A stretch of 64,000 nt of DNA from Membranipora membranacea (taxonomy: Eukaryota; Bryozoa; Gymnolaemata; Cheilostomatida; Membraniporidae), in NCBI GenBank assembly GCA_914767715.1, contig OU612066.1:36492283-36556282 (forward strand), written 5' to 3'. A program made the position numbers and the translations under genes. Under the pieces are notes generated by a model, which was not told where the DNA came from, ran no database searches, and saw only the letters and a program-made list of their open reading frames with translations. Shown here in pieces: positions 24,701-39,700 of the stretch. Each line of letters begins with the position of its first letter. Position 1 is the stretch's first letter.

Positions 24701-27700
24701 ATAAATTTGGAAGGAGTGTTAAGACTCCAGTGTTTAGCATGGAGAATGGTGCTGAGTTGGAATGTTGGAGGAAGTTTATCAGACGTTTTGAAATAGCTGT
24801 GATTGGTGCAGGGTTGAGATACAAGGACAGTGGTGAAAATAGGTCCAGGAGAAAGGCAGAAGATAGTCAAGTAGAGAAGTTTGAAAGAGAGCAGAGAAAA
24901 GCGGCATTACTGCTAGATAGCATGGGGGAGTATGGTATGAACATCTTTGAGACATGGGATGGTGATGTGGATGTCATGCAATATGAGCAACTGAAAGTGG
25001 CGTTTGACAACCATTTTGCAAGCAGAGAAAACATAGTTGCGACCAGACACAGGTTCTTGTGCATGGAGCAGAGGAGAGATGAGAGATTAGACAAGTATAT
25101 AGAAAGGGTAGAAAGGAGTGGCAGTAAATGCAGATGGGGCGGATTGGAAGAAGATATGAACACCCTCATTGTCATCAAAGGAATGCATGTAGATAAGATA
25201 AGAGGTGATCTGCTGTTGAAAAAGGAGTTAACTTTAGACAAGGTGAAAAACATGTGCAGTAGATATGAATCAGCCCAGGCTGCAGCCAAAATTATCAAGT
25301 CAGGAGAATCTAAGCCTGTTTCAGAAGTTGACCTAGTTGAAGTTAGTCAGGAGAACTCAACAGTTGGTAAAGAGCAAGCAGATATAGACAGGGTTGGAGC
25401 AAGTAATTTTAGTTCAGGATTCAGAGATCGTGGAGGTAGCAGAGGCCGGGGCAGAGGCCGGGGTTGTTGGACATGCGGACGCTACGGGAGTCATGATTAC
25501 AGATCGTGTGCGGAGAAGGTGAGGAATGAGAAAGGAGAAAAGAGTGGTCAAAGGGAGGCCCCAAAATGTTACGTGTGTGGAGAGCCTTCGCACATAGCTA
25601 AATTCTGTCCGAACAAGTTTGCAGGCAGAGAAACAGGAAAAGGGGAGATAAATGCTGTAGCAGGATACTCCAGCGATGAATCGTTATGACTAGGAAGGAA
25701 GAAAGACAATGAATTTGAAATCAAGCTGAGATCTTCTAAGAAGATGGTTAAATTCATTGTGGATACGGGAGCGGATGTGACAGTTATCAACAAGGAGACG
25801 GCGCAGAGGCTAGGATTAGATATGCGCCCGACTCGACGTGATTTTAGAGGAGCAGATGGGAGTAAATTAGAGATTCACTTCAAGGCTTACCTTCCCCTTA
25901 TCTCTGTATGGGGTCAGGAAGTAAGAGGTAAAGCGTACATCCTAGAAGGGGCACGTAACAATTTACTAGGAAAGCCAGAGATTCGGAAGTTCAAATTGGT
26001 GAAGACAATAAGGGGCATTAGCGAGGAGGTAGAGTTGAAACATCCCAAGTTATTCAGTAAATTGGGAGTATTGCCTGATGTGTTCAAGATAAAAATCAAG
26101 GAGGGCGCAAATCCGTTGTGCTTGAACGTCCCACGAAGATTACCTATAGGATTGAGAAAGGCCACAAAGGATGAGTTAGAAAGGATGGAGGAGTTGGGTG
26201 TTATAGAGAAGGTAGAGAAGCCCACTTCTTGGTGTTCTGGCATGGTGGTAGCACCTAAATCTAATGAAAAGGTCAGAATTTGCGTTGATCTGACCCAACT
26301 GAATAAGAGTGTGATGAGGGAGACATATCCATTACCCCATCTGGAAGACACCCTTGCATCGTTAGAAGGCAGTCGATACTTTAGCAAGATGGATGCAAAC
26401 TCAGGATTCTGGCAGATTGATTGGGCGGAGGAGTCACGAGAGTATACCACTTTTATAACACCTTTTGGTCGTTATCAATACCTGAAAATGCCGTTTGGAA
26501 TTTCGGCTGCACCGGAAATTTTTCCAAAGGCAAATGAACAAAATATTAGAGGGACTAACAGGAGTGGTGTGTATGATGGACGACATTTTGGTTGTTGGAA
26601 AGAGCAAGGAGGAACATGATGCAAGATTAGCGGAAGTTCTGAAAAAAGTCGAAGAGGCGGGGATGACATTAAACAAAGAGAAGTGTGTATTCGGAGTTCA
26701 GGAAGTGAAATTCCTGGGGCACATACTGACTAAGAAAGGTATAGGGGTTGACCCGGAGAAGGAGAGGGCCATCCGTGAGATGCCGGCACCGACTGATAGG
26801 AAGGGGTTGCAGAGATTTTTAGCTATGGTGAACTACTTGGGTAGATTCAGCCCTCTCATATCAGAAGTAGAGGTGCCTCTGAGAGAATTAGACAGGAAAA
26901 AGAATGATTGGATATGGCTAGAGATACATCAGAGGAGTTTTGATAAGGTTAAGGAGCTGATTACATCTTCTTCGTTGTTGGCTTTGTTTGACTACAATAA
27001 AAGTCACAGGGTAACAGCTGACGCAAGTTGTCACTCTCTGGGGGCAGCGCTGTTACAGGATCAGGGAGATGGAGAATGGAAACCAGTGGCTTAAGCCTCT
27101 AGGAAGCTCACAGATGCTGAAAAGAGATATGGTCAAATTGAGAAGGAAGCCCTGGCGATCACATGGGCATGTGAAAAATTCGACTTTTATCTAGTTTTGA
27201 CATTTTATCAAGACATTTTGAAGTAGAGACAGACCACAAGCCATTGATTCCTCTGCTTGGGTCTAAGGATTTGTCAGAGTTGCCGCTGAGGATTCAACGA
27301 TTTAAGATGAGACTTATGAGATATGACTATAAATTTTCCATACACCTGGGAGTAAAATGTTTATTGCTGATTTACTCTCAAGGCCACCGACCGAACAAGA
27401 AGTAGCTAGGATAGCAAGGGTGGAAATGCACATTATGACTTTGATATCTGCGGAAGGAGATGCGTTGGTGGAAGAGATAAAGAGACATGCCAAAGTAGAT
27501 GACGATTATCAGGTGATTTTGAAGGCTATGAAAGGGGGGTGGCCAAGAACAGTAAAGGGAGAGCTGAAGAAGGTGAAGGGCAACATGGATCTTCTGAGTG
27601 AGAAAGACGGCCTAATTGTGATGAACTCCAGACTGTACATTCCTACAGCAATGCGCGAGAACATGCTGCTGCGCTTACATTCCGGTCACCAGGGTATGGT

Positions 27701-30700
27701 AAAAACGTATCGCAGGAGTCAAGACTCGGTGTGGTGGCCGTCTATAAGAAAGGAGATCATTGAGATGGTAGAAGAATGCCCGAAATGTATTAAATTTAGA
27801 CGAATGAGGAATCTTCCATTACACCAAACGGAGCTGCCAGAAGCTCTGTGGAGTCACGTAGCTTCGGATTTGTTTGAGTTTAGAGGGAAGGTTTATGCTT
27901 TGTTTGTTGACTACTACTCCCGGTGGATTGAAGTTGTAGGGATGAGTGGACAAACAGGGGCGGAATTGGCCAAGAAGTTCAGACCAGTTATTGCGAGGTA
28001 TGGAGCCCCAGATAGGATAAGGACGGATAATGGCCCTTGTTATGTTTCTAAAGAGTGGAGAGATTTGATGGAAGAATACAGCGTGATCCATGTTACTAGT
28101 AGCCCACATCATCATGAGGCTAACGGTCTGGCAGAGAAGAGTGTGGAGACTATTAAAGGACTTTGGAATAAGGAAGAAGATAAGAATAAGGCCCTGATGG
28201 CATATCGTACCACCCCACTAGAGAGCAGCTGCAGACCAGACGAGCTTCTATTAGGCAGGAGAATGCGGAGCGAATTACCTATCCAGCATCAGAAGGCATG
28301 TGATACTGAGGGCTTTAGAAAACGAGACACTACTTTAAAGGAGAGACAGAAGAGGAACTTGACAAATCGAGGAGAGCTTAAGATTTCGCAGATTTACAAG
28401 AGGGTCAGACAGTATGGGTTAAAATTAGTCACGCAGACAAAGGCAAGAGAGGCATTGTGAAATACAAGGCCGAAGAGCCCGATAGCTATTGGATTGAGAC
28501 AGACAAAAGACTTGTGAGAAGGACTAGGAAACATTTACGAATATTGCCGAAGGATGACATAGAAGGTGGTGATGAGAGTCCAGCAGATGAGGACGACAAC
28601 CGAGATCAAGGGAGAATAGAGACAGAACGAAACATCCAGCCAAGTGCCCCTAGGCCACCAAGTACAAGAAACGCTAGGAAGGTCAAAAACCCTGATTATG
28701 TGGGGTACTAGAATCATTTGCGTTGAGAGGGAGGAATAGCAGAAGGAGTATTAGACAGGAATGGAATAGATAGTAAGGGAACAGGTCAGTTAGGGACATG
28801 AGAGAGAGTGCGTAGTATTAGCCAGGAAGGAAAGAAGAGTGCGTAGTATTAGCCAGGAAGGATAAAAGAGTGCATAGTATTAGCCAGGAAGGATATACAA
28901 GTAAGAAGAATACTAGAATCAAGGTCTAAGGGATATTAGACAGGAACACTTATACACTATATAGATTTCTACTACCAGGACTTCGGTATCGGTTATATTA
29001 CCCACAACAAGGACTATCAATAACAATATAGAAAGAGAGGACGATGTAGTGCAAGGTATAATAGACTGCAGGTAGTAAATAGGGAAAGACAGATAAGAGT
29101 GCTGCATAAGAACTCAGGCTACATCCGGGAATGCGCAGGAAAGAGGCATTAATAATCACGCTGGCTTAGAGGGGAGAAGAGAATGAGAGAAGACAAAGGA
29201 GTTGTACCAATACTGGACACCTCAGCATATCTCATGTAAGTTGAATACACTACAATTACGGTGGCAGTTAGGTATCTGTAAAACAACTTTATGAAATTCT
29301 AAGCAAGGGAAACATGGCAACTTCTAATCATGCCTGGACAAATCATTAGCATTAAAGCATTGAAACGGCTGAGTTTTAGTAGCTTTTATGCCTGAACAGT
29401 TTTCAGTGAATTACCAATTGAAATTCAGACTTGGCAATTCTGCCCATTTTTGGCCAATTTAGCCGTTCGGCACTCGGCCTCGGAATCGTCTTGGCACAAA
29501 CGCACCTTTAGTGCATCTTCTCTCTCAAATCATTCAGGACTTATGCCAGAAGTTAAGAAACAGCCAGCACCACCGAGGTTCTGTGTATTAATTGCTGTGT
29601 CAAACCTGACAGAAAATAAAGCCGTGGCTACCTATTTTCCGTAAGTCATGACTTCAGTAGTGAAGACCTACCTTCAACTATTTCATTGCAAGAACTCCAT
29701 AACTCTGATACCAGGCAGTGAAAATCCACAGACGATTTTCTTTGTGCCTCTCGCTTCTCAAAAATTTCACTGATGTGATCCGCATGATTTTTCAGCTGTG
29801 GTGACACTTTGCACAGTTCCATCACTCTGTCTTGATGCTGGCAGAGGTAGGTGAAGTCAGAGAAGTTGACAGAGCCATTGAGAATGCTGTCTATGATTGT
29901 TTCTAGTGCTGCAAAGGATTTGATCAGTTTGCTTCTGCTTGTAGGTGAGAGTATCCCTCGCTGCTCCTCATCCAGACTCTCTGGAAAGATAGAGTTAAAT
30001 TATGTATATATCCTTCATCATCAAGCACCTTATTACAGTTTACTTATTTGATATCAATCTGGATAGCTATTATTACGGACACAGAACCTATGAAGTATGA
30101 CTACAACAATTTTGAGAACAAAAGAAGAGCGAAGTACCCACCATAAAAACTCCAAACTGAGAAAAAGTTGCCCCACTTCAGCATATTTTTGGCGATAGTC
30201 ATGGGTCGCTCATCGTCAGTATCCCAGGCTTTATTTACAGCTTGATCTACCAGCTTGGTAATCTTGTTAGTAGTACCTCCTGTGATGAACTTTGAGCCTC
30301 CTTTTATCTAAAAAATACATGTTACCACTTCATACTGCGGTTGAGCCAAACTCAGAAGCTTATCTCAATAGTGCCCCAGAAATGCTGCAACCTACCTGCA
30401 AATTTTGGGAAGTGGTAGTGTAAATGAAGCCACTCCTATATGTCAACCAGGTGATATGACTATCTGTTACCAACCACTTATAAGTGAACAATAAAAAACG
30501 TTCTCCAGGGTCAACCTATGATGCAACTACTTCAGAGCTCTAGTTATCGAACCAAAGATGTAGATTTTCACAACTTTATTTGACATAATATGTAATAATT
30601 TATGACATCTTTCACAGCAGTAAACATAATTGTCTCTCATTGATAATTGTGACAAATACAAGTACATAAATATAAGAAAACAAAAGAAGGTTCCTCACCA

Positions 30701-33700
30701 TAATGAGTTTGTCAGCTCTGGAGAACGCAGCGTCAGCAACTGTCTGGTTCATAGCAGGCACGCTCAGCTCATATTTACAGTATAAGTCAATGATAGAAAC
30801 TGGATCCTTTTGAGCTACCTAAAAGATAGGGGCACGATTTACTTTTTGATATACCTTGGGGACAGTTGTTACAACATTGTAATTTACTCAGTTGACTGGT
30901 TGACACATGAACATGTATTGTATTTGTATACATATGGTTGCCACTGTTCCCTCACAAACAGCAAAATACTGGCGAGAACGCATATCATATCATATCATAT
31001 CATATCATATCATATCATATCATATCATATCATATCATATCATATCATATCATATCATATCATATCATATCATATCATATCATATCATATCATATCATAT
31101 CATATCATATCATATCATATCATATCATATCAAACCATCACAACATTAAAAGAAATTGTGTGTAATTGAAAGCCATTCTCACAAATGGCAGACTCTGATC
31201 AAACTGAACACCTACCTCATTCAGACGAGACCCAAAGGCGTGTCTCAGAAGGTCCACCCACCAGTTCTGCATCTTAGTGTGCTGCACTTTACACCTGAAC
31301 AAGTCGCTCCAACACTGAAACACAATTAAAAGAGTATAGTAAGAGTAATTATCAATGGCTCACTGCAAATAAAACATGTTTATAATTCTGCTAACACAGT
31401 GAATTAAGGTAGTGGGGGGTCTGTTATTTTTTAAGCAGGCTTTCACTTGGTAGATTCAATCAGACGAAATTAACACCAGTAGCAATAGATTATACAATTC
31501 TCTCATCTAACTCTAGCCTTCTTAAGTTTATCAAATCTCTGATGTTAACAGTCTTTTTGAAAATGTTACGTTATAATCGGGAGCACAGCAAATATAAGTT
31601 TCAATTTTCCTCTCACGTGTTATGCAAGAAAATATAAAACATGCTATGTAACAAACCTCAATCTCTTCTTTGGGGACTTCTGCCATCCTTCTGCCATAGA
31701 TGCTACCGCTAACGCGATCACCATAACCGAGCGTGTCTTTGTGAAGCGAGGCTTTGCGCCAGTTTACGTTGCTCAATACACTGTGAATGTCATTGACCAG
31801 AGTAACGAACGGCAGGCAGAGCTGTTCGAATATCGAGCTGAGATCGACAGCTTTGTCAGCAGCCTTAGTGTCAGTCTTTCCTCTGGCTGTACCTCCTGTT
31901 TTGACCTGATGCTCCAGAGAAGTGAAGTAATCTTGAGAGAGTGTTAGCGCTAGCTGTACAGCTTCATGGACTCCACCCTCTGCTATTTGAGAAGTGGCTC
32001 TGTCACGAAGCATCGCAAGGAAAAAGACAGAGATGTCCATGCAGAACTTGTTGGTTGTAACAGACCTTTTACTAAAAAAATAAATTCATTAGATTTTAAC
32101 CAATGACTGGATGCATGACTATATTCCAAGTAACGTAATGATGAATTTGAGATTACCATTTGGTTATGATCAAAGACAAAATTTGCTTTCATCTTCTCAT
32201 ACTAAAATCTTCTCATACCAAAGATGAGTAAAGTATTCACAGGAGGTAAAGTTCGCCTTAAGTCACTTCCTTAAGGTCATGCCTCGCCAAATTTTTTTTG
32301 GGGTTTCTCAATGCACATGATCAAAGAAGTCTAAACCCAAAGTTTGACGACGTTACTCCATGATGTGACGTCATAGCGTGTCACTGAATTTCAGCAACAT
32401 GTCAAAACCTATTGTCACTATTGTCCAATTTAAAAGACATTGCAAGTTCTTGGAGCAAAAAATGCAGTTAATACATAAAGACTACCCTTATGTCATGCAG
32501 CCATAACAACAATAATGTTCCATGCTTGATTTGACTTGAAAAAAAACGGCATTCAAATTCACATACCGATAGCTATGCCAAAAGTGCTGACAATGCTATA
32601 AAGAAAGTGAGCTGTGTCAATTGCTGTCCAATGTGGACAAATGTGATCACCCTAGCGCCCTCACTAGCCCAGTGCTGACCAGTATTGATGAAAAAAATTG
32701 ATGTGCCACTTGGAAATTTTGAATTATCTTACTCCTAAACTAGTCAAAACTTTGACTAAAATCCCCCTTTGCCGTACAAAACGAGAAGTATAAATATGTG
32801 AAAACAGTACTGAGACTGCAATATTTTTTCTGTAAGGGGCATCATCCAAAGCCTTGGTGAGGGCACTAGCCATTTGTTTTGAACCAAATAAAATTTTCGT
32901 GTTGGAGAAGCGGTATAATAAGAATTGGCCCATCATGCAGTTTTCCAGAGGCAGGCTGTAAACTCAATATTCATTTTGCCAAGCTAACTTCAAATAAAAC
33001 ATAAATGTTGAGTGAAAAATTGCATGAGAACTACCTACAAACATATCCTTTTTGTATATTCCCAAGTTTCGAATCAACATCTCGACTTGAATTGAAATAA
33101 ATGCCTCATGAATACAGAGGAAAATCCAACCATTCATCGTTTTTTGCCTGATATATTTCTACACCAGATTTGGCGTAGTAATATAAGTCTCTAAATACCA
33201 GTCATTTTGGTGTATTATTCAACAATTCACAAGCTGGCTTGTTCATTCCTGTCTGTTATCATAGAACTTTCCTTCTTTAGTACTTGAAATTCATGTCAAG
33301 GCTTTTTCCTAGGATCAATCACCACAAATTAATTTTATTGGGACTACTTTGCGTTTCCAATCCTGGTTTGATACGAATAAATGGTTGTGAGGCCTCTGAG
33401 CCATATGCTCCCAGTTATTGACAGCTCCTATTCTTTTGCATGGGCACCGGTTGCTTAAATTTTATAAGTTGCCATCACATACATGAAAAATTAAATTAAA
33501 GAAAATTGAGGGTTTGGAAATTGCTAAACAAGGAATAGCTTCAATTAGAATGAAAAATCGAGGAAATCGGACCAGTAGTTCTCAAGTTAGTATCCTAGGC
33601 GAGGCATGACCTTAATAGCTAAACCTATACTTTAGCTTATTTTTACTCCTCTAGGGTAATAATTAAATCATCACAATTGATATATCGAGCTGTGAGAAAT

Positions 33701-36700
33701 AGCTCTAAATCATGCAATACTGCCATGAGAGCGCACAATCCTATTCACAGTTCGACAATAATACTAGTTTAGAGAATCATTGATGAACATCATTGGTAAC
33801 TCACCTGTACATGGCAGTTTTTCTCAGAAAATCCAAGAGTCCTCTGATTATTCCCAAAATCTGCAAAAGTAACATGATAAATACCTTAGAAAACCCCAAA
33901 CTTTATCTTTATAACCCAAATACTTACACTTACAGGACATATAGAGAGTATCATGTCAACCAACTATGACACAATACGATGATGTTTGTCCAAATATCTT
34001 TGAACTGTCTTGTAAATAACCATGAAATATTGAGAAGTTGATATGATGTTTTCCACAAATTAAATTATCTAGTGCGATGGAGATTTCATTATTGAATGAT
34101 GAAAGACATTCTTGACTGTATATACTACATCTCTGTACACCTAAATTGAATTTCGCCTGTTGCTAACTAAGCTGTGTGAGATGCAAGGTGAGATGCAATG
34201 CAAGGTGAGATGCAAGATGAGAACTCGTGTGTTTAAAATGCTTCATTCTATGGTACTTTGGTAGGTAGAGTCATAATGTATAAAAATTGGAAAAAAGGTT
34301 TGTGGATTGAAAGGATTCCATAATCCTCACTGTGTTGTAACGCACCTTATTGTGAAAATGGCCTCGAGAATTGCTGATTAACAAACTAGCTTTTGCCACA
34401 ACTCCATCTAGAAGTAAACTCCTAATAGCTGGAATCTCATTGGCGTTGTTAAGTAGATTGATGAACTGTGTGGTAGTTAACATGCTGAGATACGTGTAAG
34501 GAAGGATGGGTACATCAACAAAGAAGAGGGATAGCCATCTCAACCACTTCTTCCAGTCCTCCCTGTAAAGAGAAGAAGTAAGAGTCAAAGTCATATATAT
34601 TATATTTAATATATCTGAAAAAAAGCAATACTCTAGAAGTTAACCGTGATGCGACAAGCATCACATTAAAGCTGTGAGCAATTTTTTATTCTGTTATCAA
34701 ACGCATCATTCAAGTAGTCTTTACCTTCTTTTGTGTGACTGTGCTTGCAAGCTCTTGATCTCGTTGGTAATTCTTGCATTTCCCCACCATAACGGCTCGG
34801 AGAAGTTGTCACCTCTATTGTCTGCAGTGAGGTATTTCTCCATAACAAATATGTATGGAAGAAGTGTGATCCATTCATCACAGCTCCAATAAGATGATCC
34901 AATGAGCTTCACGGCTTCCAAAAGCGACTCTGTGAGCTTCCTAGCAAAATTATATAGGCAGTTCATTGGTTTGACAGCAATAGAAAAAATATATCTTACA
35001 ACTATATTCATTGCTATTTGAATTCTAGTCTAGTTGACAATTAAAAATAATCAATGATACCTGAGAAAAGATTCATCTCCCCCTAAGGCTTCATGTAATT
35101 CAGCAAAACCTCCTGCTTTGTTCAGTGTGTTATGGGCAGCAGCTTGCCTCTCCTTTCCTCCCTGCATCAGCTCGAATAATTTTTCCGTGGTAGAATTTAT
35201 CACATGTAGATATTTTTCCTTATGAACCTCGATAACTGACACCCGTCTATCATATTTGAGGGATGACAGGCATACCAGGCCGAGCATCGATGCTACAGCC
35301 TGCCACGGATGTGTGCAGGTTTTCAGGGATTCTATGTGAGAATCAAGACATTCACCGACCACTATTGAAAATACCTGCAAAAAGCAAATTATTTATTTCC
35401 CGTGATTCTTTTCGATGAGGTGGTATGGAATTGAATAACATAATGATAAACATGTCTTCACCACTGGATGCATAAGTTGTGTGTATTATGTTGATGGGTA
35501 AGCAATAAGTATATTATATCTGTCTTTAACATTCTGAATCTGAGTTTCAAGTATCTGGAAAGGAGAAATTAACCGCAACAGATACTGTTTTACTCTTGAA
35601 TTGCTTTAGATTCATACTAGCTGAATGATGAGACTTGAGATTATGATTATAATGATGTACCTTATCAATTTCCCTGCCGACTATTTCTCTGCTGAATTGA
35701 GGCACACTTTCACCGAAATAGTTGGGGAACCGAAGAGCGATATCTCTATGACGCAGTCTGATGTCGTCAAACCATGTGACCAGCTCAGCAACATAATCTT
35801 TATCAGGTTTGTCAGCACACCATGTAGGAAACATGGCCTTCAATCCTCTCTCCTTTTCCTGCTGTTTTATTTCATAATTTTGTTGTGATTGAGGTAGATC
35901 CTTGACCGTTTTTTTCCACACATCTGAGAAGTAACTCGGCAGAGCTACTCCATCAAACACGATCATGTCATCCTCTCCCCCTGTTTTCAAATGAATGGAG
36001 CAGTATGAAAACAACTCTTCTCAGAGTTTGATATTAATAGGTAACAAAAAGTTCAATTTCTGAGAGAGTTGTGGGTATAGAAGCCACACACCACAAACAT
36101 AGGAATGTGAGTTTTGTCTATGCCGAACATTGTACAGTTGTAAGCTCGGTGATGGGATGGTTACATACCTCCTATATCCAGCACCCTGTTGATATGTTTG
36201 TGAGTAGTCTTGTTCTTATCCAGGAACTCCCAGTTATCCCTTGTCAGATTGACGCCATCATGAACGACATAATTGTAGATGAGGAGATCAGATTCGGTGG
36301 TTATGGGTACCTCCATCTCACCTTGCCAGATGCCTCCGCTAAAGCACATAAAACCTTAATGCAAGCTATTAGGGCTGATTGATTGTCTGAGCCATTGCGA
36401 TTGGAGATAGGAAGCAATACTTGCATAACCTGCAAGTGAGCCTGACATCCATAGATGTAGATCTATAATATTAATATCGGTGAAAAACACATCACATCAC
36501 GTAATAAGGCAACACCTAGTATCCCTAATACTACATAGCTTACTGCATGCCTTAGCCGACTAAGCCTACTTACACTTTGGTCATGCCGATATGTCTCCTC
36601 CACGCTCTTATCTCACTCCGAAGCTCGACAGTAGGCTTAATATTTCGCTTCTCAAAATAATCCACAAACTGTGAAGAAAGCATCACACGGAATGTGATTG

Positions 36701-39700
36701 TCCGCTTTTTTCTGTAACATAGTGTAAAAAGGAAAGTAAGCAAATCAAAGGTTAGAGCAAGAGATCATTTATTTATTTATTTATCACCTATATTATTCAG
36801 ATATGCTTAATCAACTAGCATGAGTATATTTACCATCCATTATATCAATCATTTGTGACACAGAATGAGGTCAAATCAGTAGGATTAATGTTATGGAATA
36901 TTTAAGAGAACCGCTACATACTGACCTTTCCAGTGGCGGAGGACTTTGTGGTACCTCCTTTATACCGATCTTAAATAATAAAACAAGGGAAACTGCTACA
37001 GACACAACAGACAGACCTCAAGGACCTATGACTGAATAGTAAATCTGACATCGATTAATAAACAAAACACTGTCCAAGTTGTTCTCCCTGGGGAGCAGTT
37101 CCTCTGCTTTGGTGAACAAAATTCCCAGTATGACATAACCTAGAGAAGCAAAGAATGCGCAGGAAGAAATGTTGGCATTTCGCACCAGTTTTAAAAGGAG
37201 AAAATTACGGCGAGCTTACATTCAATCAACCATTTTTTTTCATAAAACATCACATTCAACCCAGCTAACTTTGGTGCTGTTCTTGACTGATCAGTACTTG
37301 GTGGACTTTGTATGTTGATTCCCACTTACCTCTCCAACCCCTGTCTGCTTAAACATCTTATTAAGGCTGCTGTGATTGTGTTTGATAAATTCAGACATTT
37401 CTTTTATTATTCCCAACTGCCGTTTGTTGAAGCCATACTTTTTCAGCTCTCTGACAATCCCTTTTTCTTCATCTTCACGATCAAATCTCATTCTTGTCTT
37501 CAATGAGACAATCTTTCGGAACATCGTTGAAGATAGCTCAGGCAGGTGTTTTTCTCTGTCAGCCTGGAAGAGTTTTCTGGAGAGATCTTCATTGTTGTCG
37601 ATAGTAGAAACCTTGGAGTAATATTCTTTGAATACAGTGACTGTCTCACACTCAGGATAAGGATCTGTAAACATGAGAAGCCAGACGGAGCTGCTGAGAA
37701 TGTTCAGAGGGATACTATGATATCCAAAGAATGTAAATAGAACCGTAAAATCATAAAATACTGAAGAAAATAGAAGTTACAGCAACAACTAAGGCTGTTT
37801 TGACAAAGAACCACAATTTCCTGCAAAAGTTCCGTGCTGATTTTACATATCTTAACATGTTCAAATGTTTATACACATAATAATGCAATGTGTATACCGG
37901 CAACTGTAATATAGTAGTAGGTGTTAGACAGCCTCATTCGGACCTTACGCATGATAACACATAACAAATTTCAGAGCGAAACAAGTGGAGATAAGATATG
38001 CATAACATGCTCCAAACTTCCTCTCATATTAAATAATATAAAATTTAGCTATTTGCCTAACTAAACAATTGTTGTAAATGTTTATGTACTTATTCTTTAC
38101 TTACCTTTGTCCTTTGCAGCGGCTGTAGCTCCCTGTTCTGATTGGCTCTTTGTTGGCCCTACAGAAATAAAAAAAAAACAATATTTACATGGTCTGCTGA
38201 TCAGTAGAACAAGTGTGATCCATTTTTTCTTCATTCAAGTTGCTCCCCTTCCACTGGACAAACCGCATGCAAAGCCTTTTTGCCTGCGGCATGACCAGTG
38301 GAGGGGGAGCATCTCCGAATGCAGGCAAATGGGATCAAACAGCAACATGTAGTCGAGCAACTCTGAATCATTCTGATATCTTAGCACTGTAAATTGAAAA
38401 GAGACAAAACATTAATATAATAAGTGCCTCACTTGCTGCGGCCCTCGTCTGCTGTGAGGTTGATTCACCGTCAGTACCAGTAGAATCTTTACTCTCTGCT
38501 AGTTTCTGTTCGATTCTCTCTCTGTACATCTCCTCATCATCACTGCTCCATTCATCCTCCTCTGCATACACATTGATCTCCTTCTCATTATCTCCCTCCA
38601 GAGTATAGTCACTTGTAGGGATAGATGGTAGAGATCGAGCAGGACGCAGGGTTGCAACAGAGATAGAGTGTAGTTGGAAATCAAGATGAGTGTGAAGTTG
38701 TGTATCCTCAACACACACAGACTCAGTAAGCTTCCTAGGAGTGTATTCCTCTAGCTCTCTCTGTATTGTTTCTATCGGTGGTAGAGGTTTTGTTTTTCTG
38801 CCCGGAGGTGGACTTCCCTCATGATAGCCATAGTGATGATGCCCACCAGAATAGCATGCTAAGATGTCACAGATTTATTATATTATTAGGGTTAGTTTTA
38901 TGGCAGAAACACTTGTTTTAAGGCATACCATTCAACGTAGAGGCAGCAATAAAGCTCATGAGCCAGTAGCTTCTCACACACACAGAGGAAACTTTAATGA
39001 TAGTTATACTGCTGCAGGTATTTGATTGATTGGGGGAAACGCATGGACAGCGGGATGCTAAAACCTCCTTATCTCTATATCTTACAACTGCAATTTTCTT
39101 GCAGACATACCTTAGCCTTGTCACGCGGCCACATGACAAGGCTACACATGCCTACCTCTGATGGCCATAATTCTTCCAATATTTAACCATAATACTGATT
39201 TCCACTTATTTTCGAATGTCCAACCCTCAAGTCAGTACCGGATATTTCATAAAATCATTGGAAAAAGCATATCAATGTAAATCAATATGATTATAACTCA
39301 TTTTATAAACCCTATCCTCTGTAAACTGATCAAGTTTATAAGCTAGCAGGTAATGGGGACTGAATTCTAAATAATCATGTCGGTGTCCCATCTATTCAGC
39401 GTTACACATTATTGATTGTACAAGTTATCTAGCATCATTTATTCACCTCCCATATTTATCTCATTTTTAGATTGTTTAGTAGATCAATGATTGATTTACT
39501 ATGCTTACTGACCTCTTTTGTAGGGGTACTGCTCCGTCTCTGAGTATTCAGGAGGTCGATCCATCTCGCTCATCTGATCGGTTCTAAAATCAAATCAAAA
39601 CTTCTTTGGCCTATAACTCCCAAATCATTAACCTGGTATGATTAAGATATTGCGTGTGTAGACATCAGCAAGCTATGCAAAAATGTTTGTCATGCACATT

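Larger units (their letters stand above)
24333..29254 (+). mobile_element. Ty3-type LTR retrotransposon with 5-bp TSD
   Basis: 210-bp LTRs (24333-24542 and 29045-29254) start TGTAGTG and end CACTACA, and differ at about two positions by eye. The 5-bp target duplication ATTAC lies at 24328-24332 and 29255-29259. The order gag, protease, RT, RNase H, integrase is that of Ty3/Gypsy-type elements; the integrase after RT and the overall look resemble the Mag group. The pol reading frame is broken in several places, so this copy is not autonomous, although the similar LTRs indicate a recent insertion. It sits in the intron between exons 19 and 20 of the RNF213-like gene, antisense to it. Confidence 0.95.

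Noticed and set aside
30810-31169. Open frames of 75-119 codons in all three + phases reading as ISYHI repeats
   Set aside because: They are a by-product of the (CATAT)30 microsatellite, whose unit contains no stop in any + frame.
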